Shown here piece after piece: positions 1 to 11,107 of a DNA stretch of 64,000 nucleotides. The first letter of the stretch is position 1; each line of letters begins with the position of its first letter. A program made the translations under genes and the position numbers. The notes under the pieces were generated by a model. It had not been told where the DNA came from. It saw only the letters and a list, made by a program, of their open reading frames with translations, and did no database searches. Source of the DNA: Brassica napus (Eukaryota; Streptophyta; Magnoliopsida; Brassicales; Brassicaceae); assembly GCF_020379485.1 (NCBI RefSeq), contig NC_063439.1, forward strand, positions 17,822,598 to 17,886,597. Reading direction: 5' to 3'.

Positions 1-621
1 TGTGTTGACAAGATTATCACAATACTTCTGTAACTCACATATGTTAAGAGTAAATTACGTTTTTATGACTTGAAAAGTTATGGAAAAAGCTTCTAAACAT
101 TTAGTTTAATCATCCAGAAACAGTATCTTTCATTTCTAAAATCACCTCACCTCAAGATGTCCAATGATTTCAACTCTTTTCTCCAGTGATGTCGCGGAAA
201 GGAAGAAAAAAATAACAATAAGCCGAAAAATATGTTTCTTATTTTTGTCTCTAAATCTATGTTAGATTCGGCAGAGAGTAGGGGCCTGGGGTTGTACCAA
301 GTAAAGAGACGATGTGTTTTTTCTTTGTTATCTTCTTGTATTGTTTTACCTTATAGCCGGTGTTATTAAATTATAGTTTCTTGAAGTATTTAAATGAAAT
401 TAAACCTCCAAAAGTACCAAATAAAGTGAAACAACTCTAGAGATTAATCGTTTTAGAGAAATGTTGTAATTGTTTTTGCTTTCTACAACACGAACCATGA
501 TGAATTCATTGACAAAAAAAATATATAGATGATGATGGTACTCACTCTGCGTCATAAAGTTAAAATATTCACTTGTACTATTATCATTGTTCTTTAATTA
601 CTATTATTTTTATGACCATTA
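1..621. other. AT-rich intergenic DNA
   Basis: No open frame, RNA gene or transposon terminus that I can support. Base composition is strongly AT-biased with many short A and T runs. Confidence 0.6.
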
Positions 622-624
622 TAA

Positions 625-894
625 GAGCAACATTAGATAAGAACTCCAAAGAATTTTTTTTAAAAAAATATTAATATTTTAATGAATTATAATTAGAAAT
701 TAAAAGTTAATTGTAATACAAAATTTCAATCAATCTATTGTTTACAAGTGTCATACAGACTTTAGTGGAGCTTTAGAAAATTCTAATATTAGAAGTTTTG
801 TCTATTCTCTCTCTTCTCATTTGATTATTTTTGATTATTTTTTATTATTTTTTATTCTAAAAACAAACTTTAAAATTCTTAGTTAGAGGTGTTC
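625..894. mobile_element. Harbinger-like MITE, degenerate
   Basis: The left end starts GAGCAACATTAG and the right end, read on the minus strand, starts GAACACCTCTAAC; the similarity continues inward for about 25 bases (AAGAA.T..AAAG). Both ends are flanked by TAA (622-624 and 895-897), the 3-bp TWA duplication typical of PIF/Harbinger insertions. The element is 270 bp, AT-rich and has no coding capacity. The termini have diverged, so the family is inferred from TSD and terminal style only. Confidence 0.45.
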
Positions 895-897
895 TAA

Positions 898-1213
898 CAA
901 CAAATAATTATAATATAAAAATCTGATGCGTTTTATCATTTTTGAAACTCCAACCCTCAACAAAGAAAATTTTATGTAACTAATAATAAACCATATAAAC
1001 GTTGACAAAAAAACCCATCTAAATATTTAGCTTTGCATAACTGCGTTTAAAAAGAACGGCACGTGGAGGTAAAGTGTGCGAAGATCAATCTCCTTTTATG
1101 AAGGCCTACCAATGGCCCATCAATGAGCTTTGGCTTCCTAAAGAGAGGTCCGCGTCACATGCATCTCTTTTGTTTTTTTATTCTCTTTTTTTTGTCATTG
1201 TCTCTTTCAAATA
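898..1213. other. Intergenic DNA
   Basis: No gene seen. A locally GC-richer stretch lies at about 1055-1160 but has no sustained open frame. Confidence 0.5.
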
Positions 1214-1221
1214 CTTATAAC

Positions 1222-1698
1222 TAGGCCTGGAAATATTGACTTTACCTATGGGGCCCGGCCCATTTGACCTACGGCAGAGCGGATGTGGATTAAACAATTT
1301 GAAAAAATCGATTCGCAGATGTGGATTATGAACATTTTATGAAGAGTGGATGCAGGTTGGTGGATTTTGAATTGTATCCACCAACCTGTAATTTTTATTT
1401 TTTAATTTTTTTTGTTAAAAAGGTATTATTTTTTAAAGAAAATATGCGAATTTAAAAAATAGATATAATTTTAATTATAAATATATAATTTATATTATTT
1501 TTTACAAAAAGTAAATTAAATAATTATTTTTTAAAATAAAAATATAATCCGTGGATCACCCGCAAAATTAAACAAGACGGATGTAGGCATAAATTTATTT
1601 GTTCGCAGATCGTACGGATCGGATTTTTTGATAAAAAAAATTACAATCCGTAAATTGGCGAATCAAGCGGGACGGGTTTGACCCGCAACCCAGCCCTA
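1222..1698. mobile_element. hAT-like MITE
   Basis: The 477-bp segment begins TAGGCCTGGA and ends CCCAGCCCTA, an imperfect terminal inverted repeat of the type seen in hAT elements. Flanks are CTTATAAC (1214-1221) and TTTACAAC (1699-1706), matching at 6 of 8 positions, as expected of an aged 8-bp hAT TSD. The interior has GC-rich ends ('gacccgc', 'ggatgtgg') around an AT-rich core and no open frame. The imperfect TSD keeps this probable rather than certain. Confidence 0.55.
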
Positions 1699-1706
1699 TT
1701 TACAAC

Positions 1707-2104
1707 ACACCATGTAATCTATCAGTCTATGTAATGTTTGGTTGCCCTAGTCTTTGTTTTCTAGTTGGGAATAAATATCAATACAAAAAACAAAACAAAA
1801 AACCACCAAGAAAAAGCAAATTGACAAGATTGCAAGAAAACAAACGACATATCATCTTATGAATGAGTCCAAATAAGGAATTAGTATCATGGACCTACAT
1901 ATCATGCGTCACTCTCACTATCACAAATTTACAGTATTGTCTTCTTCTTTTTTTTGTAACTGAATTTACAGTATTGTCTAATCATTGAAATAATAGGTAG
2001 ATCACGCTTCGTTAAACTCAGAATTGGAAAACCACATATTATCTGAGTATCCAATTTTACATTTTTTTTAAATAAAGAATCCAATTTTACTTATCTATTC
2101 CCAA
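1707..2104. other. AT-rich intergenic DNA
   Basis: No gene or clear element seen between the hAT-like MITE and the Helitron 5' terminus. Confidence 0.5.
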
Positions 2105-2165
2105 TCTATTATATAATGAGGGAGTTTCTCACCCCTAAGCGTGCCACGTCGACAGTATGGATTCC
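2105..2165 (+). mobile_element. Helitron 5' terminus
   Basis: After an A, the sequence starts TCTATTATATAATGAGGG and continues through a 'TTTCTCACC...GCCACGTC' block. The same arrangement occurs at the 5' end of the Helitron at 46797, so both appear to be one family. I could not find a hairpin plus CTAG 3' terminus to pair with it, so the element length is unknown; the broken RPA1-like exons just downstream probably belong to it. Confidence 0.5.
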
Positions 2166-2639
2166 ACAAGCAAAAAAAAAACTGCGTAATAATGATTTAA
2201 GGCAAATGGGTTTTGAAACCGAAATAAAAGATAAGACCCCTTTGAAATGTGTTATAACGAGTTTCCTATATATCAAATGGGTTTGGTCACTGAAAATAAA
2301 GAAAATGCCCATTTGATTTTATGCATTGTAATAGTTAGAGTAAGCTCATATGGTCAAGTGTCGTTTTCGAAGGAAATTTAGGGTTTTCTTTATCGCTTCA
2401 GACAGATCTCAAACACAGCGTGACCCAGTCTTTTCCTAAGATGTTTATCACTGGCAAACTCTACATCTTCACATCTTTAATCACTTCATCGTTAATAGTC
2501 CTGATTCGTAACACCTCCCTAAAGCCTCCTTATATATACTTCATCTTTAACAGAGGAACTCTTCATCTCGAAAAAACTCATTGATTCCTCTACCAGGCTT
2601 ACATCTTCTCAAAAACGTCTCCCTGCTTCTCCAGTTGCT

Positions 2640-3051
2640 CAAACCGGCATCCTTCTCTCAACCTTCGACTCTACCCGGCCTTGGTCGTACTACTCAGACC
2701 ATAGTTTTTCTTCTCCTCCGCTTTAGGGATTTCCGCAACACAAGAAAGGTGGTGAATTTGTGGGATTCAAGCTTCTCTTCCTTGGTGAAAAGGTAAGCAC
2801 ATCTTTGATCTGTCACACTTATCTAATAGAATTGTCTTTCTTCTATCACCACTGATCTATTGTTTCTGTCCTATAATCGATTGTCTAACTCTTTCCTCAT
2901 ATGTATCTTCTCTCTGAATCTACAGGATTCCGTGATCCACAGGTTCATCCCCGTTGGTCTTGCCAATCACTACCGTCCATCTTTGCTTGCTAGTTCAGTT
3001 GCGAAAGTCGGTTTGAAGATTCATCCAATCATAGGCTTGGTCATGTAAAAT
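2640..3051 (+). pseudogene. RPA1-like OB-fold exon pair, broken
   Basis: Two exons resemble the first OB-fold of RPA1-like (DUF223) proteins, which bind single-stranded DNA. The upstream exon reads LLLRFRDFRNTRK, then needs a frame change to give GGEFVGFKLLFLGEK and ends at a GT donor at 2793. The downstream exon starts after an AG at 2925 with DSVIHRFIPVGLANHYRPSL and continues in phase 0 to a stop near 3048. The WEARN-like and 'GR.NHYRPSLR.GS' positions are recognisable. The frameshift and missing remaining domains make it non-functional. It lies 0.5 kb inside a Helitron 5' end; plant Helitrons often carry RPA-like genes, so Helitron origin is a reasonable inference. Confidence 0.6.
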
Positions 3052-3377
3052 CATCTCTCAAGTTTACTTTGTCTGTTTAATGATTTGAGAAACGTAAATT
3101 TATTGTATTATCATTATTGGTATCAGGGAAATAGTGGTTACGCAACATCTCAGAAACCTTTTTATCGAGGCAATGCAATGTTAGGTCCATTCGAAGTTGT
3201 ATACAGGTAAAGTGCCTGGTGTTTACGAAACAAAATCTAAATCTGATCCATAGATTGCATAGACTGAGTTACAAAAAATAAATTCTTTAAGGTTTATCTT
3301 CGCAGGCCTAATTCAACCACATGAGGCAAAAGCAGTTTGCTATGTTCTGGAAACAGAGAAATGAATGAAGGGCCAAA
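3052..3377. other. Non-coding DNA inside the probable Helitron
   Basis: No sustained frame. A short stretch at 3127-3206 has coding-like composition and ends at a GT donor-like site, but it is too short to assign. Confidence 0.4.
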
Positions 3378-3534
3378 AGCTTTGATGCAGAGGTCAAAGC
3401 CTTGAGAGAAACAAAGGAAACAGGAGGCTGACATGGAAACAGAAAATCAGTGAAGGAAGATCTTGATACAGCAAGATCTAAGCTCAACGAGAAAGAGTAC
3501 AAGTTGTGAGCTGCTCTGAAGGACTCGAAGAAAG
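3378..3534 (+). pseudogene. Charged, coiled-coil-like exon fragment with stops
   Basis: One frame reads SFDAEVKALRETKETGG, stop, then KSVKEDLDTARSKLNEKEY, stop, then AALKDSKK, and ends exactly before a GT donor (gtaacc). Alternating acidic, basic and leucine residues look like a coiled-coil exon of a host gene. Two in-frame stops show decay. I do not recognise the parent. It is probably a captured fragment belonging to the Helitron that starts at 2105, but that is inference. Confidence 0.35.
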
Positions 3535-5394
3535 GTAACCAAAACCATAATCATGACATCTAAATACTTAACACTACTTCATTTTGGTATAGAAATTCAT
3601 AATTTTGTATGAGTTCTCGCAGTGTTGAAATGAAAATGCAGGGAATATGAGTAGAGTGATTCACAATTCACAATTCACAAACTAAGGGGTTCATGTGTAT
3701 TTAATTATAATAGAGTTTTTCTGTGCAGATATGAGATATTGCAACAGAGACGTTTACGTACGCAACTAAGCATGACAATGAAATTTCGACACAAAAGATC
3801 TTCACGCGGGGGAGTATGGAAGACTCAATGGCAAAAGGTTCATTTTACAAAGCCGAGGATGATAATAATATAGTTACTCATGATGGTGGTAGCAATCACA
3901 ATGCCTTGATCATGTGCAAACAAGTGAAATCCATGCAAGGAATGCTTGTTCCAAAAACTATCTCTCTCCTCCATGCAATGTTTTATCATTAATTAGAATA
4001 AAAAATCTCTAGCTTTGTTTGCAAGTTTTGTTATTCTATAAATAAGTTGTAATCTTCAATGAAATAATAAGAGTGATTTGATATTTTTGGAAACCTTTGA
4101 GAGTGATTCTCAGCTTTGTTCCTTCGGAAACTTACTGATCCGTTTTGGTGCGTCATATCCAAGGGATCTTTTGTCTGTATGGATATCGTATTTTTGTTGT
4201 TAGGTGTGTGAACCCAAGCAACACATCCTTCAAAGTCGTCTTGGTGTGTCATATCCACGGGCTTAGGAGCGGGTAAATCAAAGGCTTTCCGCAATCTTTG
4301 TGTGACCATTCGTTCCACTTTCCTTTGATCGAGTATTCGATTCAAAGCCTATCCTTTACCAACCTTCAAATGCTGATTACCGGGAGGGTTTTCATTACTT
4401 TCTATACAACTCGAAAGTTTAGTTAACTGTTTGTACCACTATTTTCTTTTAACAAATCTTCTCTGTTTAAACGAAGAACTTAACTTTGTGTGACCTCCAA
4501 GAGCACCATTGGTTTCCAGTATCCATATTGAATCTCCAGGGACTAATACAGTAAAGCATCTGAATGAACATCTCCATAGTTTTCTGAATTCTTCTCATTC
4601 GTTGATTGTATCCATAACTTCCACATTTGATATAGTATTGATGAAGCCAACTTTGATTTCTCTGTAAATCCAACTTCCCCAACTTTACAGTAAACTCAAC
4701 TTTGGTTTTTCCTTCAGAGACTGATGAGCAGTAACCAATGGAAAAGCTGAAGATGAAAGATCGCTTTTGCAGCTTCTACGATATGATTAATGAAACCAAT
4801 GGAAAAACTAAAGGAAGGATAAAATAATCAGAGGAAGTGGAGGATCTTTTCTGGATTAGGGTTTTGTGATTAGAGGTGATGATTGTTTCCTTGATTTTTA
4901 GATTTTGGTTTTCGGTTTTTAGATTTTAGTTTTTGGTAAGTCTTTGTGATTTCTAGTAAAAGACTAAAGTTACGTTAGTTTTCATTTACAATAGTAGATG
5001 TTGGATTGATTTGTTTAGTTAGAAAATATTTTTGGGTAAATTACAAGAGGGAAGTGTGTGGCAAGCTCAAAGCATGAGAATGTGTAAATGGAGAAGATAA
5101 AAGTATGTGAGAGTATAATTGTTTCTTGTTTTCACTTATCATGAATATTATAAATTAGGTAACTTTTTCGTGCTTGTGCATGAATATAAAACTTTACAAA
5201 AAAATCAAACTATAGTTACTGAATGTGTGGTTTTCATTCTTGATCAATTTAAAATCATTTTATAATCTATATATATATATATGAATAATTAAATATAATA
5301 TTATGTTTAAAATTATGTTGTTATCTCAATTAAATATCTTATTTTATATAATCATTTTATATTCGGGTTTCTAAAAAAAAATCAAAAAGTGTCA
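3535..5394. other. Non-coding DNA with coding-like scraps
   Basis: No supportable gene. On the minus strand at 4031-4345 there is a 104-codon frame without an ATG at its 5' end, containing two copies of a DMTHQ(D/N) motif; I do not recognise it. Positions 3810-3920 (plus) have coding-like composition. The rest is AT-rich, with a TA repeat near 5268-5282. Confidence 0.4.
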
Positions 5395-5692
5395 ATCTTA
5401 ACCAAAATTCTGAACCGAACTAACCAAAATCCGAATCGAAATAACCAAAGTAACTGAAATAACCAAAATGAACTAACCAAACTAACCAAAATTTGAACCG
5501 AGATAACTGAAATTAACCAGAAAGTTTCAACTTTTATTCAGTTTAACCGAACCAACTGCAAAACCGAAAAATTTCGTAAAAAAAATTGAAACAGAACTAA
5601 CCAAAAACCAAACCAAAATTTTCGGTTCACTTTGGTGAGATTTTGACCAACCCGAACTACCCGAAGAAACCGAACCCGCATGCCTATGCACT
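5395..5692. repeat. AACCRAA-rich low-complexity repeat
   Basis: About 300 bp dominated by variants of AACCAAAA, AACCGAAC and AACCGAAAT, ending ACCCGCATGCCTATGCA. Such runs with a CATGCCTA end are common in degenerate hAT-type MITEs of Brassicaceae. I could not define the opposite terminus or a TSD, so only the repeat is called. Confidence 0.5.
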
Positions 5693-6045
5693 ACTCTCGT
5701 TTGGAAGAATCAAACATGATAACTCAGTGTCCTTAGCATTTTTGCTTAAGACCAATTCCTCACTGGAAATGAATAAAACAGAGTGGACATTTCTCGAAAC
5801 CTACTCCTCCACTTATGGTTCCTCTAGTCTCAGTGCGACCATATATATATATCCATAAGTGTACGTTTGTACATAAAAATCCCAAAGATTAATGGAATTG
5901 AAACTTTCATTGCAAGTCTTAATAGAAAGATACACAGTTGACAAAGAAAAAAAGAAAGATACACATGTATTTCAAATAATGAACACATGTAGATAGAGCT
6001 TCCAAGTGTGCGATTACGTTTCCTTTGGAGTTTATTTTATGTATA
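5693..6045. other. AT-rich intergenic DNA
   Basis: No gene seen. This is the unduplicated DNA immediately left of the tandem duplication. Confidence 0.5.
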
Positions 6046-6288
6046 TTTTTTTTTTATAAACCAGTGTGAAACTTATCTAGTATAATGTATAGCCTAGAGA
6101 TCATACTATTGGAATTTCGGTTTGAAATTATATAAGATCTGATTTTCTAAAAGAAAAAAACCATGTCTATATTCTTACAACAGTTCAGAACTGATTTCAT
6201 ATTTTTATATCGATACAATCAAAATTAAAATAGTTAATATAAATTGAATCTAAGTCTCATTCCGGTATAAATGTCTTGATTTGGATTA

Positions 6289-6637
6289 TCAGGATTTAAC
6301 AATTTTTACATAGTTACATGCATCAAACAAGATAGAATATATATAAGGTTTTGAAAATGATACAGACGCACAACAAGATTCAGAACCATGCACACACACA
6401 AAAAAAACAAAGCTGAGTTTTGCTGTAATCAAAACCTTGTTACCGTTGGCGTCACCCAAAGCGATAGTTATCTGATCCATTGACAAATCAAGGGAGAAAC
6501 AGCTAGTGGTGACAATCACAGTGCAAGGGCAGTTTTCTTCTTCATCATGAGGGATGGATGATAAAGAGAATAATTATGTGGTCTTTCTTCAGAGAGATGA
6601 GAGCTGAAAAGAGCGCATGAGAAGTTGCGTTATATAA
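6289..6637 (-). other. Possible decayed 5' end of a small gene (unit 1)
   Basis: Reading the minus strand there is a TATATAA box (6631-6637), a pyrimidine-rich leader, and tandem ATGs at 6543-6548 opening only 10 codons before a TGA. In another frame a 76-codon ATG-less stretch follows (starting at a GTG, 6519) containing LDLSMDQITIALGDANGNKV, which looks protein-like. A single frameshift would join the two. I do not recognise the family. It may equally be a chance open frame next to a TATA-like string. Confidence 0.25.
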
Positions 6638-7229
6638 AGACTGGTGGTAGCGTTTTTAACTTTTGATTAATTATGTTGTTACAATGAGAAATATTACGTA
6701 GATAATTTTACAGCCGATAATTCTACCACTATATGAGAATATGTCTGACTGGTGGTAGCTTATAACTTACACTTTGCACACTACATAACCCACTAACAAC
6801 AAGCTTAGAGCAAGAAAAATATCTTTCCTCTAGCAAAGTGACGTATCATTTCTATTAAATTTAAATTAGTTTACACTGTTTCTAATGAAGAACGCAAACA
6901 TTATCTCATTTTAACATTACAAAAAGTGCGTGGAATTATAAAATGGTTACATATGTACATATTACACCAACACGCCATCATCATTTGTTAAAGGTCAACG
7001 TTCTTTGGGTGCACTTTTCTCCCGTTCATCACAGCCAAATTCGGTTTTCGTTAACAACCACATCTGATACCAATATCTAGATTAGTATTGGATCATGCGC
7101 GACTTCTGAGGTACCGTAAGCCATGCCCGTACCACCAAAAGCAGTGATTCAATCAACATGAGAAAAAGTTTTAGTGTTCCAACATTCTGATTTATGAGCA
7201 AAGTAATAAGATACTGGATAGTGTAACGG

Positions 7230-7244
7230 AGATTACTCCTATAA
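7230..7244. repeat. LINE target-site duplication, 5' copy (unit 1)
   Basis: AGATTACTCCTATAA. The identical 15-mer occurs at 12288-12302 (the same site in unit 2) and directly after the LINE poly-A at 17475-17489. It fixes both ends of the original insertion. Confidence 0.92.
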
Positions 7245-10200
7245 CTACGCTGCGCTACTCAAATGCTCAGGTTAAAAACTACGCTGCGCTACTCAAATGC
7301 TCTGCTCAGTTGCAGGAGATGGGTACCCCAATTGATCACATCTCAGGTGCGCCTTTCGTCCTTATTCCGGATGAAAACATTGAGGCCGCCAAGATGGAGT
7401 TCAAAGATTTCATCTATGCACGCTTCCATGGTGATTATCCCTCAGTGGGAAAAATTATCGGAGTCGTCAATGTTGTCTGGGCTCGAACTGGTCCTCGAAT
7501 CTTTGTCCAAAACCTTGGTCAGGGTACTTATCTCCTCCGTGTCACTAATCCAAGAATCCGTGAGGTCCTTCTGTCTCGTACCTGTTGGAATATAGGGGGT
7601 CTTCCTATGTTTGTTGCTCCCTGGTCTCCTGAGTACTCTCCGGATGAGCCTCCCCTCACAAGTGCCATAGTTCCTGTTGAGATGCGCAATGTTCCCTACC
7701 TGCTGTTCAACAGGGAGAGTCTGAGTCGTATCGCAACGGCAATTGGCAAACCGGAATCCCTTGCCCCTGAAACTGAGCGCAAGGAGAACTTTGAGGTTGC
7801 TAAGTTGTATGTTCGCGTTGATCTTACATCCCCACTCCCTCATAAGGTTGTCTCCGGATTCTCTAATGGCAAGGAGGTAATGATTGATGTCTCTTACCCC
7901 TGGTTGCCTATTAAATGCGATAGCTGCAGCAAGTTCGGTCACATAAAAGAGAGATGCCCGACTGTTGCGAAGGAAGCTTCCTTAAACCAGGCAAGAGATA
8001 GGATGTTAGCTCATCAAACATCAGGGAGAAGATCCAAATCTCGCCCGGGTCGTTCCTATGATAAAAAATCGAAGAATTTGGAAACTCGTTATGTTCCCAT
8101 TGTCCGTGATACGAATTGTGGAACGGAGCCTCAGGAGAATGATACTGTTTCACCCAAAGCTTAGGAATCTGGTGCTCTAGAGGAGGGTGAAATTTATCAG
8201 GAAACTGAGGATCATGAAGCTGATGCTGATAAGTGTGACAGAGTAGTGCAAGATACTGCTCATGGTGGAGTCAGTAATTCGGGCGAAGACAGCAGAGGAA
8301 GCGCTGATGTGGTAGTTAGTGATCAACAGTCAGTAAAGGACCGTCGAGGGGATCTGCAAGATGTGATATCGGATAGAGTGGCAGTAGAGGTAATTAGTTC
8401 TGAATCATTATCAGAGGCGGTGCCAGCTGCTGTGGTTGAGCTCATTACAGAGGCCTTAGTGTCGAATGTAGATCCTGGTGGCTCTGCAAATTAAGACTCA
8501 GATCAAGATGTGGCTAAGCAAGAGGGTACTGAACGTCAAGATACGGCTCCGACACTAGAGGATCAGGATCGTGACAACCTGTTTATTCTGGTTAAGAATA
8601 GGAAGAGTGGCCGCAGGGCCATGAGGCGCCAATAAAAAAATTTAATATGTTTTTTGCATGGAATGTGCGTGGACTGAATAGCGATAGACGCCACACGATG
8701 ACCAAAGATTGGATTAATATCCATAGGCCACTTTTTGGAGCTTTTTTGGAAACTCATATTATGGAGAATAATAAAGAGAGAATTTTAGGAGCAATTCCTC
8801 GGGGCTGGAATTTTTTTGGGAATTTTGAGGAGGATGTTTCGGGTCGTATCATCATTGTTTGGGATCCTACCGTCACGATGTGTATCTACCATGCAACTGC
8901 TCAATCAGTCACTTTTGGAGCCACTATTCTCTCTGAGAACATTACTCTAACTGTCACATTTGTTTACGGTTTCAATCAAGTGGAGGAACGTAGAGCTTTG
9001 TGGGACAGTTTAGTCAAGTTACAGGACACTTCTCCGGTTGCCTCGCATCCCTGGTCTGTTATCGGTGACTTTAATCAGATGTTGAGGACTAATCATCACT
9101 CAAATCATCTATTATCTCGTGTTGATGAAGCGGGAATGGATGATGCTAATCTCGGGTTGCAGGATGCTCAGTTGTTTGAGGCGCAAGCCAAAGGTCCCCC
9201 CTACACTTGGAGGAACATGCAGGATGACAATCCCATCTCTACAAAAATTGATCATGCATTCATCAACCACGCCTGGTCGTCTGCTTTTCCTGACTCCTAT
9301 GCAGAGTTTTTGGATCCCTCTCAATCGGATCACGCCCCTTGCCTTCTTCGGATGCCTTCAATCAGGCTACTGGTCGTCAAACCCTTTAAATTCTTCCACC
9401 ATGTGATTGATCACCCTGAGTACGCAGAGACTGTTGCTGACAATTGGAAATGCGATGATATAGTGGGGACTGATCAGTTCAAGTTGGTCCGCTTGCTCAA
9501 GAAGTTGAAGCGACCGTTGCGCAGTATTAACAAGCGGCACTTCAGTGGCATATCTCAGAGAGTAAAGGGTCAGAAAGAGAAGGTAGATGCACTACAGCGG
9601 GTCCTCCTTACCTCTCCAGAAAACGCTACAGCGGCAGAGGAACATGTTGAGAGAGATAAGTTAAATACTATATTAAAGGCTGAGGAGAAGTCTTACAGAC
9701 AAAGGTCTAGAGTTCGTTGGGCAGACGTTGGGGATCGTAACACACCCTTCTATCACAGAACGGTTTCTCAGCACGCGTCAAGGAATCATATTCATTATCT
9801 TAAAGATACTGATGATCGCATGCTGTTTTCGATGGATGATATAAAGGCTCATGCTGCAAATTATTTTCAGGGGATTCTAGGTTCAACGGTGCTTCCGTTC
9901 TCTGCGGCCTCCTCTGAAGACTTGACATCCCTCTTACCGTTTCGATGTACTGAGCTTCAACAGAATTATTTAAAACGCGAGGTCACTGCAGCAGAGATCA
10001 AAGCCACGTTGTTTTCCATGCCCATGAATAAGAGTCCGGGTCCGGATGGTTACTCTGTGGAGTTTATCAGAGCTTCTTGGGACACTGTGGGTGAAGATGT
10101 CATCAAGGCGGTTCGTGAATTCTTCAGGAACGGTAAATTGCTAAAAGATATGAACACAACTGCTATATCTTTGATTCCTAAGAAGCCAGAAGCTTGTTCA

Positions 10201-11107
10201 TTGAGTGACTTCAGACCCATCAGCTGCTGCAATATTGTCTACAAGCTAATCTCGAAAATCATTGCGAACAGGCTTAAACCTATTCTGTCTGAGTGTGTTA
10301 GCCCCAACCAGGCCGCTTTCTTAAAGGGTCGCAGTCTCGGGGAGAATGTACTTTTAGCAACTGAGCTCATCAAAGATTATAACAAATCCTCTTGTCACAA
10401 GAGCGCTATGCTAAAGATAGATATTCATAAGGTTTTTGACACAGTCTGTTGGGATTTTGTCACCAAGGTGCTTGCGGCTCAGGAGTTTCGTCCTATGTTC
10501 ATTGCTTGGATCCAAGAAGGCATATCATCGCCTAGATTCTCGGTTGCAATAAATGGTGAACTGGCGGGGTTCTTTGAGGGCAAGAAGGGTCTTAGGAAAG
10601 GAGACTCAATTTCCCCATATCTGTTCATTATGTTGATGGAGGTTCTTTCTCGTCTATTAGATCGCGCCCAAGCTGAAGGCTCCTTTCGCTTGCACCCACT
10701 TTGTTCTGACCCGAAGCTAACCCATTTATTATTTGCGGATGATCTCTTGGTGTTCTCTGATGGCTCTAGGACATCAACTGCTGGCATTAAAGAGACTATG
10801 AATCTTTTCAAGAACTGGTCTGGACTGGATATAAATGAGACAAAGTCAGAGATCTTCTATGGAGGGTATTCTGACATCCAAAAGTCAGTTTTAAGTGATC
10901 TCTCTGGTTTTCAGCGTGGTGAGTTTCCGACGCGGTATCTTGGTCTGCCCCTAAGCCCGAAGAGAATTTCTGCAGCTACGTTGCAGCCGTTCGTTGATCG
11001 AATAACCTCAAAGCTGCACTCCTGGACAGTAAAGTTTCTATCGTTTGCAGGTAAGGTGAAGATGATATACTCAGTTATCTATGGGATGGTCAACTTTTGG
11101 AGTTCTA
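7245..11107 (+). mobile_element. L1-type LINE, copy 1 (3' truncated by the duplication)
   Basis: This copy holds ORF1 (DUF4283 plus zinc knuckle) and ORF2 (endonuclease and reverse transcriptase) but stops at the duplication junction, before the C-terminal zf-RVT region, 3' UTR and poly-A. The 5' end carries a 26-bp direct repeat (7243-7268 and 7277-7302), probably an integration scar. It is 5' truncated or 5' rearranged, because ORF1 homology starts inside the protein (NYAALLKCSAQLQEMG) without a natural start codon. Confidence 0.93.
7310..8635 (+). pseudogene. LINE ORF1 protein (DUF4283, CCHC knuckle), copy 1
   Basis: ORF1 of plant L1 LINEs is an RNA-binding protein of the retrotransposition particle. 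DUF4283 spans roughly residues 1-120 (VLIPDENIEAAKMEFKDFIY, then FHGDYPSVGKIIGVVNVVWA), followed by a zinc knuckle CDSCSKFGHIKERC (C-x2-C-x4-H-x4-C, near residues 204-217) and a basic, serine-rich tail. The frame is one unit of 441 codons but has a TAG at 8162 (shared with copy 2, so older than the duplication) and a TAA at 8492 (copy 2 has TTA there). Homology also extends upstream of the first ATG, so the natural start is lost. ORF2 begins 11 nt after the terminal stop. Confidence 0.9.

Larger units (their letters stand above)
6046..11107. repeat. Tandem segmental duplication, unit 1
   Basis: This unit and the next (11108-16164) are near-identical direct repeats with an offset of 5058 bp (5057 bp after a 1-bp deletion in unit 2). 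The unit holds about 1.2 kb of non-coding flank followed by the 5' part of a LINE. The left boundary is a 10-T run (6046-6055), the junction at 11108-11113 is a 6-T run, and the LINE at the right breakpoint (16165-16169) has 5 T. A duplication through poly-T microhomology explains all three. Visible differences are a small number of substitutions and 1-2 bp indels, so the event is recent. Confidence 0.93.

Noticed and set aside
4031..4345. 104-codon minus-strand open frame with repeated DMTHQ motif
   Set aside because: No ATG at the 5' end and no known domain; kept only as a coding-like scrap in the intergenic description.
7442..7942. 166-codon minus-strand open frame (also at 12500-13000)
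   Set aside because: Antisense shadow of the LINE ORF1 DUF4283 region; duplicated only because the LINE is.
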